From the NCBI GenBank assembly GCA_963920665.1, contig OY987267.1, positions 10,478,001 to 10,542,000 on the forward strand: a DNA stretch of 64,000 bases, read 5' to 3'. The position numbers were made by a program, and so were the translations under genes. The number at the start of each line of letters is the position of its first letter. Position 1 is the stretch's first letter. Below are positions 50,055-61,385 of this stretch, one piece after another. Under the pieces are notes generated by a model, which had not been told where the DNA came from, did not search any database, and was given only the letters and a program-made list of their open reading frames with translations. Source of the stretch: Straminergon stramineum. Taxonomy: Eukaryota; Streptophyta; Bryopsida; Hypnales; Calliergonaceae.

Positions 50055-50570
50055 GATTGTACTATATATTAATGTATAGATGTGAATATTGATATGGCAT
50101 ACGGTGCCAATATCCCATATCGATTACAGTGACAATAAGTTCCACAAAAATATAGGTAGGGGATACAAAATGAATTTCACAAGCAAATTGTGATTGGCAA
50201 TTAATTAATTGGCAAACAAGACTACTTTCTGACCATGCATCCAAAAGTATTTACTAAGCTACTTGACTAGGGTTTCATTTCTCTTAGCACTTCTATGAGT
50301 CAATCTACATTGGGAAAAAATGACCCCTCTAAAGCAAATTTATGAGGATCACTTTTAATATTGCTACACATGCTTAACAAAAGAATATTGATGTAGTATT
50401 GAAACAATATTGAAAAAAGGGTGTGTGCCTACAATATTGTAACCATACTAAATAAATATTAAAAAGAAGTTTAGGAAACAATGCTATAATGCTAATGAAA
50501 CTATTTTGTTACAATACTGTAAGTTGTTTTAAGAAAAGATTAATTAATTAATTTTATAAATAAAAAATTA

Positions 50571-50780
50571 GTGCCCGGGCAAGTAGCCTCCACCCGGACG
50601 GGGACCACCCAAGCAACAAATAGCTGGAACCCCACCCGGACAAGGACCAAGCACCCGAGCAACCAGCCCCTGATATCCCACAAAGACGGAGACCTCCTAA
50701 ACAAGTGCCACTCTCCGGATTTGAACCTTCAACCTCGCAGGTAAGAGCGAATGATGTGAGCCAATTCACCATACCAAACC
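50571..50780 (-). mobile_element. tRNA-derived SINE
   Basis: On the minus strand the element opens TTTGGTATGGTGAATTGGC, which contains an A-box-like TGGTGAATTGG. A B box GGTTCAAATCC lies about 30 bp on (50717-50727), as in a tRNA promoter. A GC-rich body with repeated GTCCGGGTGG words follows, then an AT-rich tail (about 50542-50570). It is too diverged and too long to be a functional tRNA. No clear target duplication was found. Confidence 0.7.
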
Positions 50781-50932
50781 TGATGTGAATATAGGACATA
50801 AAATTTTATTTAAGTAGTTTTTTGAAATGTTTTTTGCTTGCTTTGTAAAATCAGCATACTTTGGAGGCCTTTTAGACATAGTATAACAACTTTATCAAAA
50901 AAAAATTGAACTATGAAAAGTTGTAAAATTAA

Positions 50933-51856
50933 CCCCTAAAGTTCCTTGACTATCTTATCACCAAAACTCCTCAAAAACTGCCATTTCTAATACAAGTACC
51001 AAATTTTTGAAAAATATCATTTTTGGACACATGTAACCGTAGGATCTTGTAGTAATCTACATTGAAAAGATGTGGGAAAAATTTCAGAAATTTCCACCAT
51101 GTAGATTGCAAGATATTAACATTTGAAGTGACAAAAATCCTTTTTTGGGCCCTGCGAAAAACCGGGCAGCTGCACTTCACAAAATTCTATTTGTATGAAA
51201 AATGTCCAAAATGGTGGTGCTTCTTTAGATTCATTCTTGAAGTCAAGTTGTCTATATTCTTGAAAATTTTCAGATCATTTGGAATTGTGCAACATATAGG
51301 AAAAAAATAGTAAGTACAAAGATGTAGAGAATGATTCAAAATACTAAATTGTTAATAGTTTATTATTGGAATTGGAAAATGCCAATCCCAATGGTGGAAA
51401 TGTTGTAATAAACAATCTATACCCTATGATTTTATTTTTTTCCAAAAATATTAAAAATTGAGTTAAATAAAGGACTTCAAAGTTTATTTTAGAGTAGAAA
51501 ATCCATAAGTGCCCGTAAACTAAAACATCTCATAACTTTTGACTCATTGATCAAAATGGAATGATTCAAAGCTTTCTATGTATATATCAATCTAAAAAAC
51601 CAATTTCAAATTTTTATTTTAGAAAAAAGTGATTTTTTCAGATCTGCCCGGACTGCCCGAGTTGAGAAACAAACAACATATTAGGCCATAAATTTTGACT
51701 CATATTTTCAAATGTCCTGAAATTTAGTGCATATGAAAGATATTCCTTGTCCACACCTTCTATTAAATTTTGGGCCAAAAACATGGAAATTTGTAGTCAC
51801 ACGTACCTGCCCAAAATTTCTATGTTGCCAAAAAAGGCACCTTGGTCCTTCAGGGG
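50933..51856. mobile_element. 924-bp non-autonomous TTAA element, copy B
   Basis: It is flanked by TTAA at 50929-50932 and 51857-51860. It begins CCCCTAAAGTTCCTTGAC and ends GGTCCTTCAGGGG. Length equals copy A at 22896-23819 and the body is highly similar throughout, which defines the full-length non-autonomous form. No long open frame. Confidence 0.8.
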
Positions 51857-51860
51857 TTAA

Positions 51861-52046
51861 GCTAAATTTCATTTCCAAAAATCTCTTTGAGATTTTGGCT
51901 CTCCAATCAAAAATTATGGACAAAATTCAAAGAGGATGTTTGAAAATGTCCAAAAAATGTCCTTTTCAACCCCTCTTTGAACTTTGCCATAATTTTTTTA
52001 TTGGAAAGCCAAAATCTCAAATGGATTTTTTGAGATGAAATTTAGC
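51861..52046. repeat. 75-bp-arm foldback next to TTAA copy B
   Basis: The left arm starts GCTAAATTTCATTTCCAAAA at 51861 and its complement ends ...GATGAAATTTAGC at 52046, with a 36-bp spacer. Arm identity is about 85 percent. It abuts the right TTAA of copy B. Confidence 0.75.
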
Positions 52047-52779
52047 TTGACATTACAACTTTATACAGTTAAAAGTTTTTTGAAAAAAGTTGCTTTGCTA
52101 TGCCAAAATCGCCACCAAAGTCTATTGAGTTAAAAAAAAATGAATTGTAAATGATTAATTTTAAAACAAAAAAAAATGCCTTACTTAGTACCCTCTAAGA
52201 AGTTTTGCAACCCCATTATGAAGTCTAATTAAAAAAATTGTACCAAAAATTTCTCAAAATTATAATTAGGTTTGGCAAACCAATTGAACCATCATACTCA
52301 AACGTATAGAAGTAGTCATAATACAAGTATTTATTAGTAAAATATAATTATAATCTAAAAATATCTATTTAATAAAATTGGGGAAGGCAATACCTTGACA
52401 TTGAATTCTCTCTAGTGTAAATTTTTTCCTAGGGTACTGTGAATTTTTTTCTACAAAGGGAGATGAGTACTTTGATGTTTTTTAGATTTTTCCACAATAA
52501 AATTTGAAAAATCCATCACCAACATTTTTCAATCAATTATTATGTAACACAATGAAGAGCACATAAAATAATTTATTAAAAATTGAAATTTTGTTTTTTG
52601 AAATTGAAATTTGGTGTGTTGATGAAGATTGCATAAAAATGATAAATTCAATAGGATAGTTTTGATAGAGTATTCTTAAAATGATGCCATTCTCTTCATG
52701 CCAACCAACAATCTTTATAAGAAGTTACAAAAGGGAAATAGTAGTACAAAAAATGAATAATTGAAAGGTGAGATTTTGA

Positions 52780-53175
52780 GCAATTGCAATACTTGTGCAA
52801 TATTGTTTCAATGTAAATTTGTTATTTTAAATTGTATTATTTCAGTAAATATCCAAAATAATTCAGTTTAAATTATTAATTTCTGCAATATGGCAACACT
52901 ACCAAATTCTTCAGTATTGTATAGGTGTACTTTCAATATTGCATCAATACTATAAAATATTAGAATTGCATCAGTACTACAACAATTTCAATGGTTGCAA
53001 TATTGCAACAAGAACTAATTTTTCATAATTGAGAGGCTACTTAATTTGTACAAAATCAGCACTACAAGAATATATAATTTTCTAATATTGAATATATATA
53101 CATTGTATAATGCATCAATATTGCGTAGTTGGGAAAGTGTGTTAGTATTGATGCAGTACTGTTGCAATGGGGGGG
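52780..53175. repeat. Cluster of CAATATTG-type words
   Basis: TGCAATATTG, CAGTATTG, CATCAATATTG and related half-palindromes occur a dozen or so times in about 400 bp, in both orientations. A smaller similar cluster lies at 50385-50520. It looks like part of an unclassified repeat. Confidence 0.45.
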
Positions 53176-55631
53176 GTCCTGATGTAGAATTCAACTTAAA
53201 TTTTTGAAGTCTTGAAAGTTATGAATTGAAAAGCTGTAAAGTTAAAAATTTGAAAATATTGCAAATACATAGTTTGTAGATTTGGAAATTTATGAAATTT
53301 CAATGTTTGAACTTATAAAGTGGATCAAGGTTAATGCACAATTATAGAGGCAACCTCATTTTGTGTCCCAATGCACAAGATGGGTAACTTTTTAGATTTT
53401 AAGAAAATCTTGGAAAAAAATAGGAGATTCATTTTAGAAGGTTTGAAAATATTTTCTTTTAAGGTATTGTCACCAAAAAATTCAAAAAATGATTGTTGTA
53501 TTTTCATAGGTATTAGATTCTTTGAAGACAATAAATGTCCGATGTATAAGTGCAAACTAAATTTCATGAAAAATAGTATTGTTGATAGAATTTTGTGTAA
53601 GAAATTTCTTTTGTATTCAAACCTTGTGAAAATGAACCAAATCTTTTTTTGTTTTAGGGATATTTTCATTCTTAAATTAAGTTGTAATATATTTATAGTT
53701 TATTTAAATAGTTCATCTACTTTCATAAATATTTTTAGTGAATTTTTTCTAAATATGCTTGAAAATGAAAATTTGAAGGTGAGAGTTTCAATGAACTTTT
53801 TATTCTAAGATTAATATAGAATTAATGTTTACAATCAAATTTGATAGCAAATTTGATAAATCTAGTATCAATATTTGCTTAATCTAGAATCAAAATTTGA
53901 TTTTTGAAATTCAAATTCTACAAGCTAGATTAATTTTAAGAAACCAAATTTTCCTCTAAGGTTGATTTATGGTTGATAATAGTACATTGATTATTTCATT
54001 TTTCAATGTACTAGTGCTTTGTATTTCTTAAAATGTTTTAGAAACAAGTGTTTTTAAAAATGTGTACAATGTGCATACAACATATAAATCTTTGAAGAAT
54101 CTTGAACAAAAATAGATTGTACTATCCATCAACCTATCATCTTTATTGATTTTTAATGAGTCAATTGTTTTTGGTAATGATTGTTGTATTTCTATATTTT
54201 CATATTTCTTTAATTTATAAGATATTATAAATATGATGAATATTTTATATTAGAATCTTATTTGTATTTTGTGGACTTGTTCCTTTGTCATTTTGGCTAG
54301 TCCAAATGGTTAGCTACCCATTGAGAAATGGCCCAAAGGTGAAAAGAACCTAGAAGGACAAAGATATCAAAGTCATAATATACATGCCATCCATTTGGAC
54401 TAACTCCTAAATGCCTAATTAACCATTTTATGGTCATTTCTGCTCAAATTTCCAATTTTTTTTTAATTTCATATTTTTCTCATGTTATTTGTCAATTTAT
54501 CTTTCGACAACTGAAAATAAATTTTGATTTGGACAAGAACTCTACAATGGTTGATTTTTCAAGAAAACAAACTCCAAAAAATGCACTACAAATTGTCTTG
54601 GTAGAGAAACCTAACAATCTAAAACCATCTGAAGTAAAAAATTCCATGGGTGTGCAAGTGGGCAAGGGTTTGATTGATTGAAGTATATAGTGAATAGGTA
54701 TGGGCAAGTGAAATTTTTGTTTTCCTAATGTACCTCACTTGATTGCAAGACTTTGTAAACAATCTTCCATTGCTAGAATATTTGTGAAAATTGACATGGA
54801 TGTCCTCAACTCTTCATAACTACATTTGGTCAAAAATGACAAATTCTTCTATAATTGTGAATTTTTGAAATGTGGGATCCCCAAATCATTCTACCTAGGA
54901 AAAACTGTTTTTTTTTTATATCAAAGACTGAACTTTAGTTAAAGATTACTCAAATTCCATATAATCAAAGTCTTTGAAAATGGGAGACTACACTAATTTG
55001 ATAGTGATGAACAAGATCCTACTGTTAGATTTTTCAAAAAATGATTCTGAAGTATAAAAAAATTATACTTTCGTTTCAGAAATGGCAAGTTTGGAGGGAA
55101 CCTTAGTGGGCATTCAGTGGATAACTCATGACAAAAGGTCACTAAGAGGCTGTATTTGTAGCATGCATTATTACGGAACTTGCAGATGAAGAAGTAAACA
55201 TGGCACCACGAGTCATCGTGTCACCTGATCACGCCTGTTCCGAGAACCATCGATATCAAACTCCCAATTCGTGAATCACTCGCGCTGCTTTCACCAGCCA
55301 ACCTTTGAATAACTTCGATGTTCACAACGAACTCCCTCATTTTCACGTCTCCCTCTATGATACAGATTTGAAGACTAGCATATGTTGACCACCTACAGGA
55401 CTACTCTATGAAAAGCTCCACCTGTGAAGGGGCAAGTACCCCCTTTTAAAACTATTTGATACCCGAAGGAGAAGAAGAAGAAGAATTTCCACCTGTCGAA
55501 ACTCGTTCGACATCGAGCCTTGAATTCTGCTTCCAACGATACCAACATTGCATTCCCTCGAGCATTCGTTGGCTCTGCAGAAAGTGAATGCTCGCCTAAA
55601 ACCCTTAAACCCTAATTCCAACACCGGGAAC
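53176..55631. other. AT-rich intergenic DNA, no gene seen
   Basis: Short frames on both strands (up to about 145 codons near 53371-53808) are AT-driven, rich in Phe/Lys/Asn/Ile, and overlap an opposite-strand frame. From about 55150 composition becomes more balanced and is the 3' flank of the receptor kinase gene. A telo-box-like AAACCCTAA lies near 55607. Confidence 0.5.
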
Positions 55632-58600
55632 TCAATTCAGTGGTACTGATACAGGCCCTGTTCGTTTGGGTGGGCGTTCCACAAGAAGCGGTGGATCCAA
55701 ACTATCGTCCTCCCACCATTGCAAGGTCGATAGATCCGGAGAGGATTGTGCGGAAGAGACTCGTGAATGATCACCTCGTGTTCCGAAGTCTTGTAAAAGC
55801 TCCTCAGGAATGGGTTGGCTGCCTTCCAGCATGGGAATCAGTTGTGAGATGGGTGGCCGGATTGAAGGACTATCTGTTGTGCACAGGAGAGCCACCTTGA
55901 AGACCCGCGCCGCTTCTGCTCTTTCGAAGTTGCCAGACAATCTTGAGTCCACATGACGCAGCAGGAGCTCTTCGTCGCTTGATTCGCAGGATCGAAGGTA
56001 TGCACTCCTTATCTGCACGTGAGAAGCGCTTAAGTCAGAACGTAAACTTGCAAGTTCCACCAGTTTGGGGTAATCCCTCAAAACATGTCGTTGCTTTATA
56101 GTACTGAGCACAACCATTACAACTGTAACAACTTGGATCTTCAAAATGTAAGCTCACCTCATCCAGGAGGAAGCACATATTTCCGGAGAGACTGCGAGTT
56201 GTGGTTATCTTTCCCGTCACAATTTCCATCAAAAGTATGCCGTAGCTGAAAACGTCCACCTTCTCGGTTAACTCACCACACATGATGTATTCTGGTGCCA
56301 TGTAACCCCTGCAATCAGGAACACCTCAAAAATGAATATGAATACATCGTAACAGCCAACAGATACCGAGTGAACTAGAGGCATTGCATGTGAAAACATT
56401 TGTATCAGTCTACAAGAAACTTCAAAATTGCACCGACAATTTACACTTCATATTGCAACCCAGGTGCATACTAGCTCTCCAACACAAGACACCAGCATGT
56501 GCAACAAGAATTCAATTGTCTTCATTACAGTTTCATTTTCACATGAGGTTTTCAGCGCTTACATAGTGCCAACGAGATTTGTAGTAAAGTTCGTGTTGTC
56601 ATCAGGACACAGCTTCACCAGTCCAAAGTCCGCAATTTTGGCATCGAACTTGGAATTGAGCAGAACGTTGCTGGCTTTAATATCCCCATGTATAATCTGA
56701 GAGTGAAGATCATTGTGCAAATATTGCAAACCTCGAGCAGTTTGAGTGGCAATTTTGTAGCGTGTGGGCCAATCAATGCGTTCAGCGTCGATTGAGCTAC
56801 CTGCAAACAGTATTGCCCAAGTACATCAATTAGGTCTCACTAAACCTTTGGGAGCGCACTATGTGTATTGTATGAATACTAGGTACCAAGGAGACTAAAT
56901 GTAATACACATACTCCTAGAAATGCACTCCCATTGTATACATGTTCTTCAAGTTGACTAACAATATCCTATTTAATTCTAGATAGATAATAAATACTATT
57001 TTGAAAAACAAGGCAGACACTATGTTTTATCAAGCCTCGTTTCGAGAAATTTGAAATTGCAAATCCCGAGAACCAACCCAACAACGTGACAATCAAAACT
57101 TCGCAAGCTTTTGTAGCTTTCCACAAGACCAAAGCTAAGAGATGAAGCATAATTACCAAGAAGTGTTTGACGAAGGCTCCTCTTCTCCAGATACTCGTAG
57201 ACCAGGAGTCTGTGCTTTCCCTCCACACAGAACCCACGTAATTTGACAAGGCTCTCGTGCTGCACCTTGCTAATGTTAATAACCTCTGCAAGAAACTCAC
57301 GCTTTCCTTGCCTCGAACGATTCGTAAGCTTTTTCACTGCCACTTGCGAACCATCCTTGTTTCGCCCCTGTCATAATGTAACAACGCAATTTAACCCTGA
57401 AGGAATTAAGTATTCATGGTTCGAAAATGACCACTTTCATTGATCATATTGTGAAAAATAGACCTCAGATAGGGCCATATTTTATGTTCACCAGAATCAG
57501 CGAAGAACATTGCATGCGTTGAATACAGAGATAATGAATATTGAACAAAAGAAAGTGTTATTCCCGAATGAACTACTCAAAAGTGTTGAAAAGAAAATGA
57601 GACCCAATTTGGGCCACTTGGTCTGTTCGCGGTTAATGGTTCGCGTGCGTAGAAATGAAGGAAATGAAGAAAAAACCACATGCACTCTTCCATTCCCAAG
57701 TGACATCTTCTGAAGTAAACCAATATACTTCAACATCAGTTTACAAAATCAAAACCATGGTGTATTATTGGTGAGCCTTACCAGATACACTTCTCCAATT
57801 CCACCCTCCCCAAGTTTATTGTCTCTGTGAAAGTTGCGAGTCGCGACTTTGAGTTCTTTGTACGTGTACAAATAAGTCGATAAGGATGCTTTCGCAAAAT
57901 CTGTCCAAAAGCGAGCATACCATAAGGAGGGAGAAATCATTAGCACATGATTCTTCAATTCCCAAAGTCAAGACGGCATGATAGATGAACAAATTCATAA
58001 AGGGTGTGTGTAAGTAGCGCCACTCTTCATTTCTATTTAGTGTCATCCGTCAAATAATGTGCCACTTATTTAGCAAGCCTTGCGCTGATTCAAATTCTTA
58101 AAAAAATTAAGTACCACGTAGCCATTTTCTTTTCAACTTAGTGGTCTGACCTAAGCACTTCAATGCATATCACTAGGACCACACAATCTATTTGCGAAAT
58201 GGTGTTGCCCGGTCATAGCTACACTATTTGAAGGTGCTTGTATCAGCATCAAACCTACAAAATAGAATCATACACAAGATATAATAAGCAGTGTACCTTC
58301 TTTCATCCTGCGAACAGGTGATCGGGCTGCCACACACTGAAACGCTAGACACGCCACCAGGAACAGAAGAAGAAGAAATATCCCAGCACCTCCCAACCCC
58401 AGATATAACCGCAGTCGGCTTTCCTTTCCATCCCTTCTTCCACAAGAATTGCAGCAAAGGCTCGTCTTATACACCAACGCAGGAGACTGGCCAACAAATA
58501 TGCTCTGTTCGCACAAAGGCCGTAACCCAGGTTCCACAAGCTTCACGCACTGGCTGAGATTGACCTGCGACATTATTCAAAGATCCATGCTTCAGGAATA

Positions 58601-61385
58601 GAGCCAAAGCTGCAGTACTTGGCCGATAATTAATACCGCTTCTGTAGCTTCTTAGTCAGAACTCTAACCGGTCGGGGTGCATATCAAAACTTCCCGCTGA
58701 ATAGCAAAACTAATAGGCTGTCAACACGCACACTTTGAAAAATAAGCTTGCCTGATGCAACTGGCAGGTCAAGGGAATTGCAGGTACGTTTGGATCCACG
58801 TATTTCTGCTTGATAATATTCTCGTCGGTGTAGTTCACCGACACATCGATAGATGCAACGCCATACAAGGTTCCGTTCTTGAATACTGCCCACAAATACC
58901 AGTCAAGATGAACAACTTTTGGTTGTACGAGTGACGATGAACTGATCATTCAGAATTTCTCCGTGATACTAGAATTGCTCAGTGATACTTAATCCATTAA
59001 GGATCAGGAAGACCAAATTGGGCGTCACGATTTTTTTCAGCACTTTCGAGTAGACCATACGTGGACCTCCTTTTGTTTAATTTTCAATTTCCCTTTTTTA
59101 CCCAACACACGCAATGTTCTTCACTGAATTTGGAGGATATAAAAGTCGATTGATTCTGAAGTTTACTCTTCACAATATTGTCAATGAAACTGGTCATTAT
59201 AAACCACAAAACTCGGTCCTTTAGGGCTTGATGCACGTACCTGGATAACTCACGGTAGAGACGTTGCCCTGACCATTGACGCTTCCATAAACATCTGTCC
59301 AGAACGTGACATTTTCCTTGAACCGCATTGTGGCCTGGTAATCGAAGTAAGGGCGAATGGCCCACAGGGGATTTCGAACGGCATCCTGGGTATTCGTGTA
59401 AGTGACCGAGCTGTTCAATCGACAGGAGAATTTCCGCAAATCTGCAAGGGGATCCGGGATGGTCTCTCCATCCCCGGGACCTAAACTGAAAAAGAAAACA
59501 ACCACACCCTCCGAATTCAGAAGCGACACCGCCTTTTGAAATGCTCTACTTGAGAGGTTCCCAGCATTGGAGAAGTAGCCGTCGGTCACCACCACTATTA
59601 TCTGTCAAACCAAAAAGACTAGGTCACAAACTAGACGAAGAAATTGATCACACATGATCTCCAATTGTTCACAGAAAATTGCAAACCCTAAAAGCTTGAT
59701 TGCCGCATACAGGGAGCACCGTTGGGTAATCTAGGTTGTGTATATCTCTCTGTACACAGGAATGTATGACGAAGTTTGAAGAGGTACTTTAAGTTTACTT
59801 GATGAGTTGAAGGTGGTCATTGCTCGCTCAAATCCCAGGCTAAGATTCGAGAATCCTTTAGGGTTGTTCACCAAGGATGGAATGTCGAACGAAGAATGCA
59901 CGTCTGCACTGCTTCTGGCAAGAACCTACAAATTCGAGGCGCCACAAATGCATCATAAGCACTACTATCAACACTTTCCAATTTAGATTACCGAAAGAAA
60001 CTGCGCACAATTTGAAGATCAAGCTGCGAACTACTTAGGGTTTTACTGTTTTGATGAAGCGAAGAGAACAAGTACCGATGTCGGTTGCAACAGCGTTGCC
60101 CTCGTGGAGTCAAATGTAACCACATTGACAGAGTCGGCAGCAGTAAATGTGTCGAAAAGCTCTGTGACAACGTTCGTCGCCGCAATAAACGTTGCATTGT
60201 GTTGCTGTCCATTGTCGAGTAGCACCACTAGGTCTTTCACAACCGATGTCGACAACACGTACCTGCGTTGCAAAGAGAAACCTGTCACGATGACCAACAT
60301 TCTTAATGCTAGGGTTACGAAATGCAAAACTTTGTTCCAACACTCACCAAGGTTGTTTCCGAGGGTCAAAATTGTAACAGTCCCCATCTGGATTCGCTGC
60401 CTGCAAACACAGGTTGGGAAATACCCAGCTTAGAAAATGAACCTTGACATTGTACTCGTTTGGAAGAAAAATTTATGGATTGCGAGCAGCCTCAGATACT
60501 TACTCGACCTGGAAAGGCTCGATACACACCCTCGGCGGACGCAAACGCAACGCTCCGATCAGCAACAACACTACCACCACTAGCAGCAAATTGAAGAGTC
60601 GAGTACGTGCAGATGGATCGCGTAATCTCTGAACTCAAATTCGAATTTGCGGCGTTTCTGAAATACGGCGGGAGCCTGCAGTCGAAGAACAATGAGCGCT
60701 CGTGGCAGATAAATGAAAAGCCTATGGAGACAGAGACTGGCAGTACGCGTATCCTCTAGGTCACTGAGAAAGTGATGATAGTAGTTCCCTTCCAATGACA
60801 GAAGAATTTACTCGCACGGTTGAAATTATGAGCGTGTACCTGACAAACCCAGTCCCTCCGAAATCCAATTGAATTCCCTCGCACGATTCAGAGTTAAACT
60901 GGCAATCCGAAACTGGTCCTCGCGTCCCAGCGCAGGTGAAATTGTCTTTCGCAGTTGGCGTACATGCGTGCCGAGAGCAGGTTCGCACGCACTGGGACAG
61001 ACCTGAAAACCAAGCAAGACGCCAAATGATAAAAAAATCGGCCCAAATTCAGGCACAATGCAACAGAAACGACTGTCTCACCCGAAGGGAAATTCCGACA
61101 TGCTCCCGTAGTTACAGAATCGATAGGAAAAAGAGAAAAACAACCACAAAGAATTTTGAACGCATTCTTTTCCCAGTATATAGATACAGTACCGCAGTCT
61201 TCTCTATCAAGAGCTAACCGGAGGGCGTCACTGGCAAGAAGCCGCACTTTATTCTCCTCGGCCCCTAAATACGCCTCCAGGGAAGAATCTGCAGCCGCCG
61301 TCGCCGCCGCGTCGACGTCGTCGCCTATCCATGACATAAGCAGCAGAAACGATTGCAACACCAGCCCCCACTTGAGCTTGTCCAT
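55632..61385 (-). CDS. Receptor kinase with alpha2delta-like VWA/Cache ectodomain
   Basis: Fourteen exons close in phase to 922 residues: 61193-61385, 60840-61002, 60504-60675, 60348-60400, 60076-60262, 59788-59925, 59241-59601, 58752-58885, 58297-58564, 57782-57900, 57157-57367, 56563-56800, 56158-56308, 55632-56012. A signal peptide (1 to about 27) leads into a Cys-rich segment (65-115) and a region ending FDPRKQPWY (about 187-195). A VWA fold follows (KDLVVLLD near 203-210; VVVTDGYF near 306-312). A Cache-like part comes next ([10 protein letters not shown] near 383, [10 protein letters not shown] near 399, [11 protein letters not shown] near 429-439), then a membrane helix (about 521-543) and a kinase. 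The order and the PWY-to-VWA junction match animal alpha2delta/CACHD1. The kinase resembles plant Pelle/IRAK types: GEGGIGEV, Lys608, Glu624, HGD (704-706), DFG (724-726), MAPEY. It probably senses an extracellular ligand at the plasma membrane; the ligand is unknown. Confidence 0.88.
58993..59227. mobile_element. Decayed TTAA element in intron 7 of the receptor kinase
   Basis: TTAA (58989-58992) then TCCATTAAGGATC at the left, and GGTCCTTTAGGGC then TTGA at the right. It makes up most of this 355-bp intron (58886-59240). Confidence 0.45.

Larger units (their letters stand above)
46272..50570. other. AT-rich intergenic DNA with diverged repeats
   Basis: No supported gene. It includes the partner of the 6086-6300 repeat (46760-46980), the foldback at 47733-47865, relatives of 7140-8460 (48640-49130) and a TA microsatellite. 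Confidence 0.55.

Noticed and set aside
50717..50771. Functional tRNA gene on the minus strand
   Set aside because: A and B boxes are present but no acceptor stem or anticodon arm can be formed; the context is a SINE.
53371..53808. 145-codon plus-strand frame rich in Phe/Lys/Asn
   Set aside because: It overlaps an equally long opposite-strand frame in AT-rich DNA and has no motif.
57389..57410. Tiny TTAA element (TTAACCCTGAAGGAATTAA) in a receptor kinase intron
   Set aside because: It is only about 11 bp between TTAA words, too short to be an element and likely chance.
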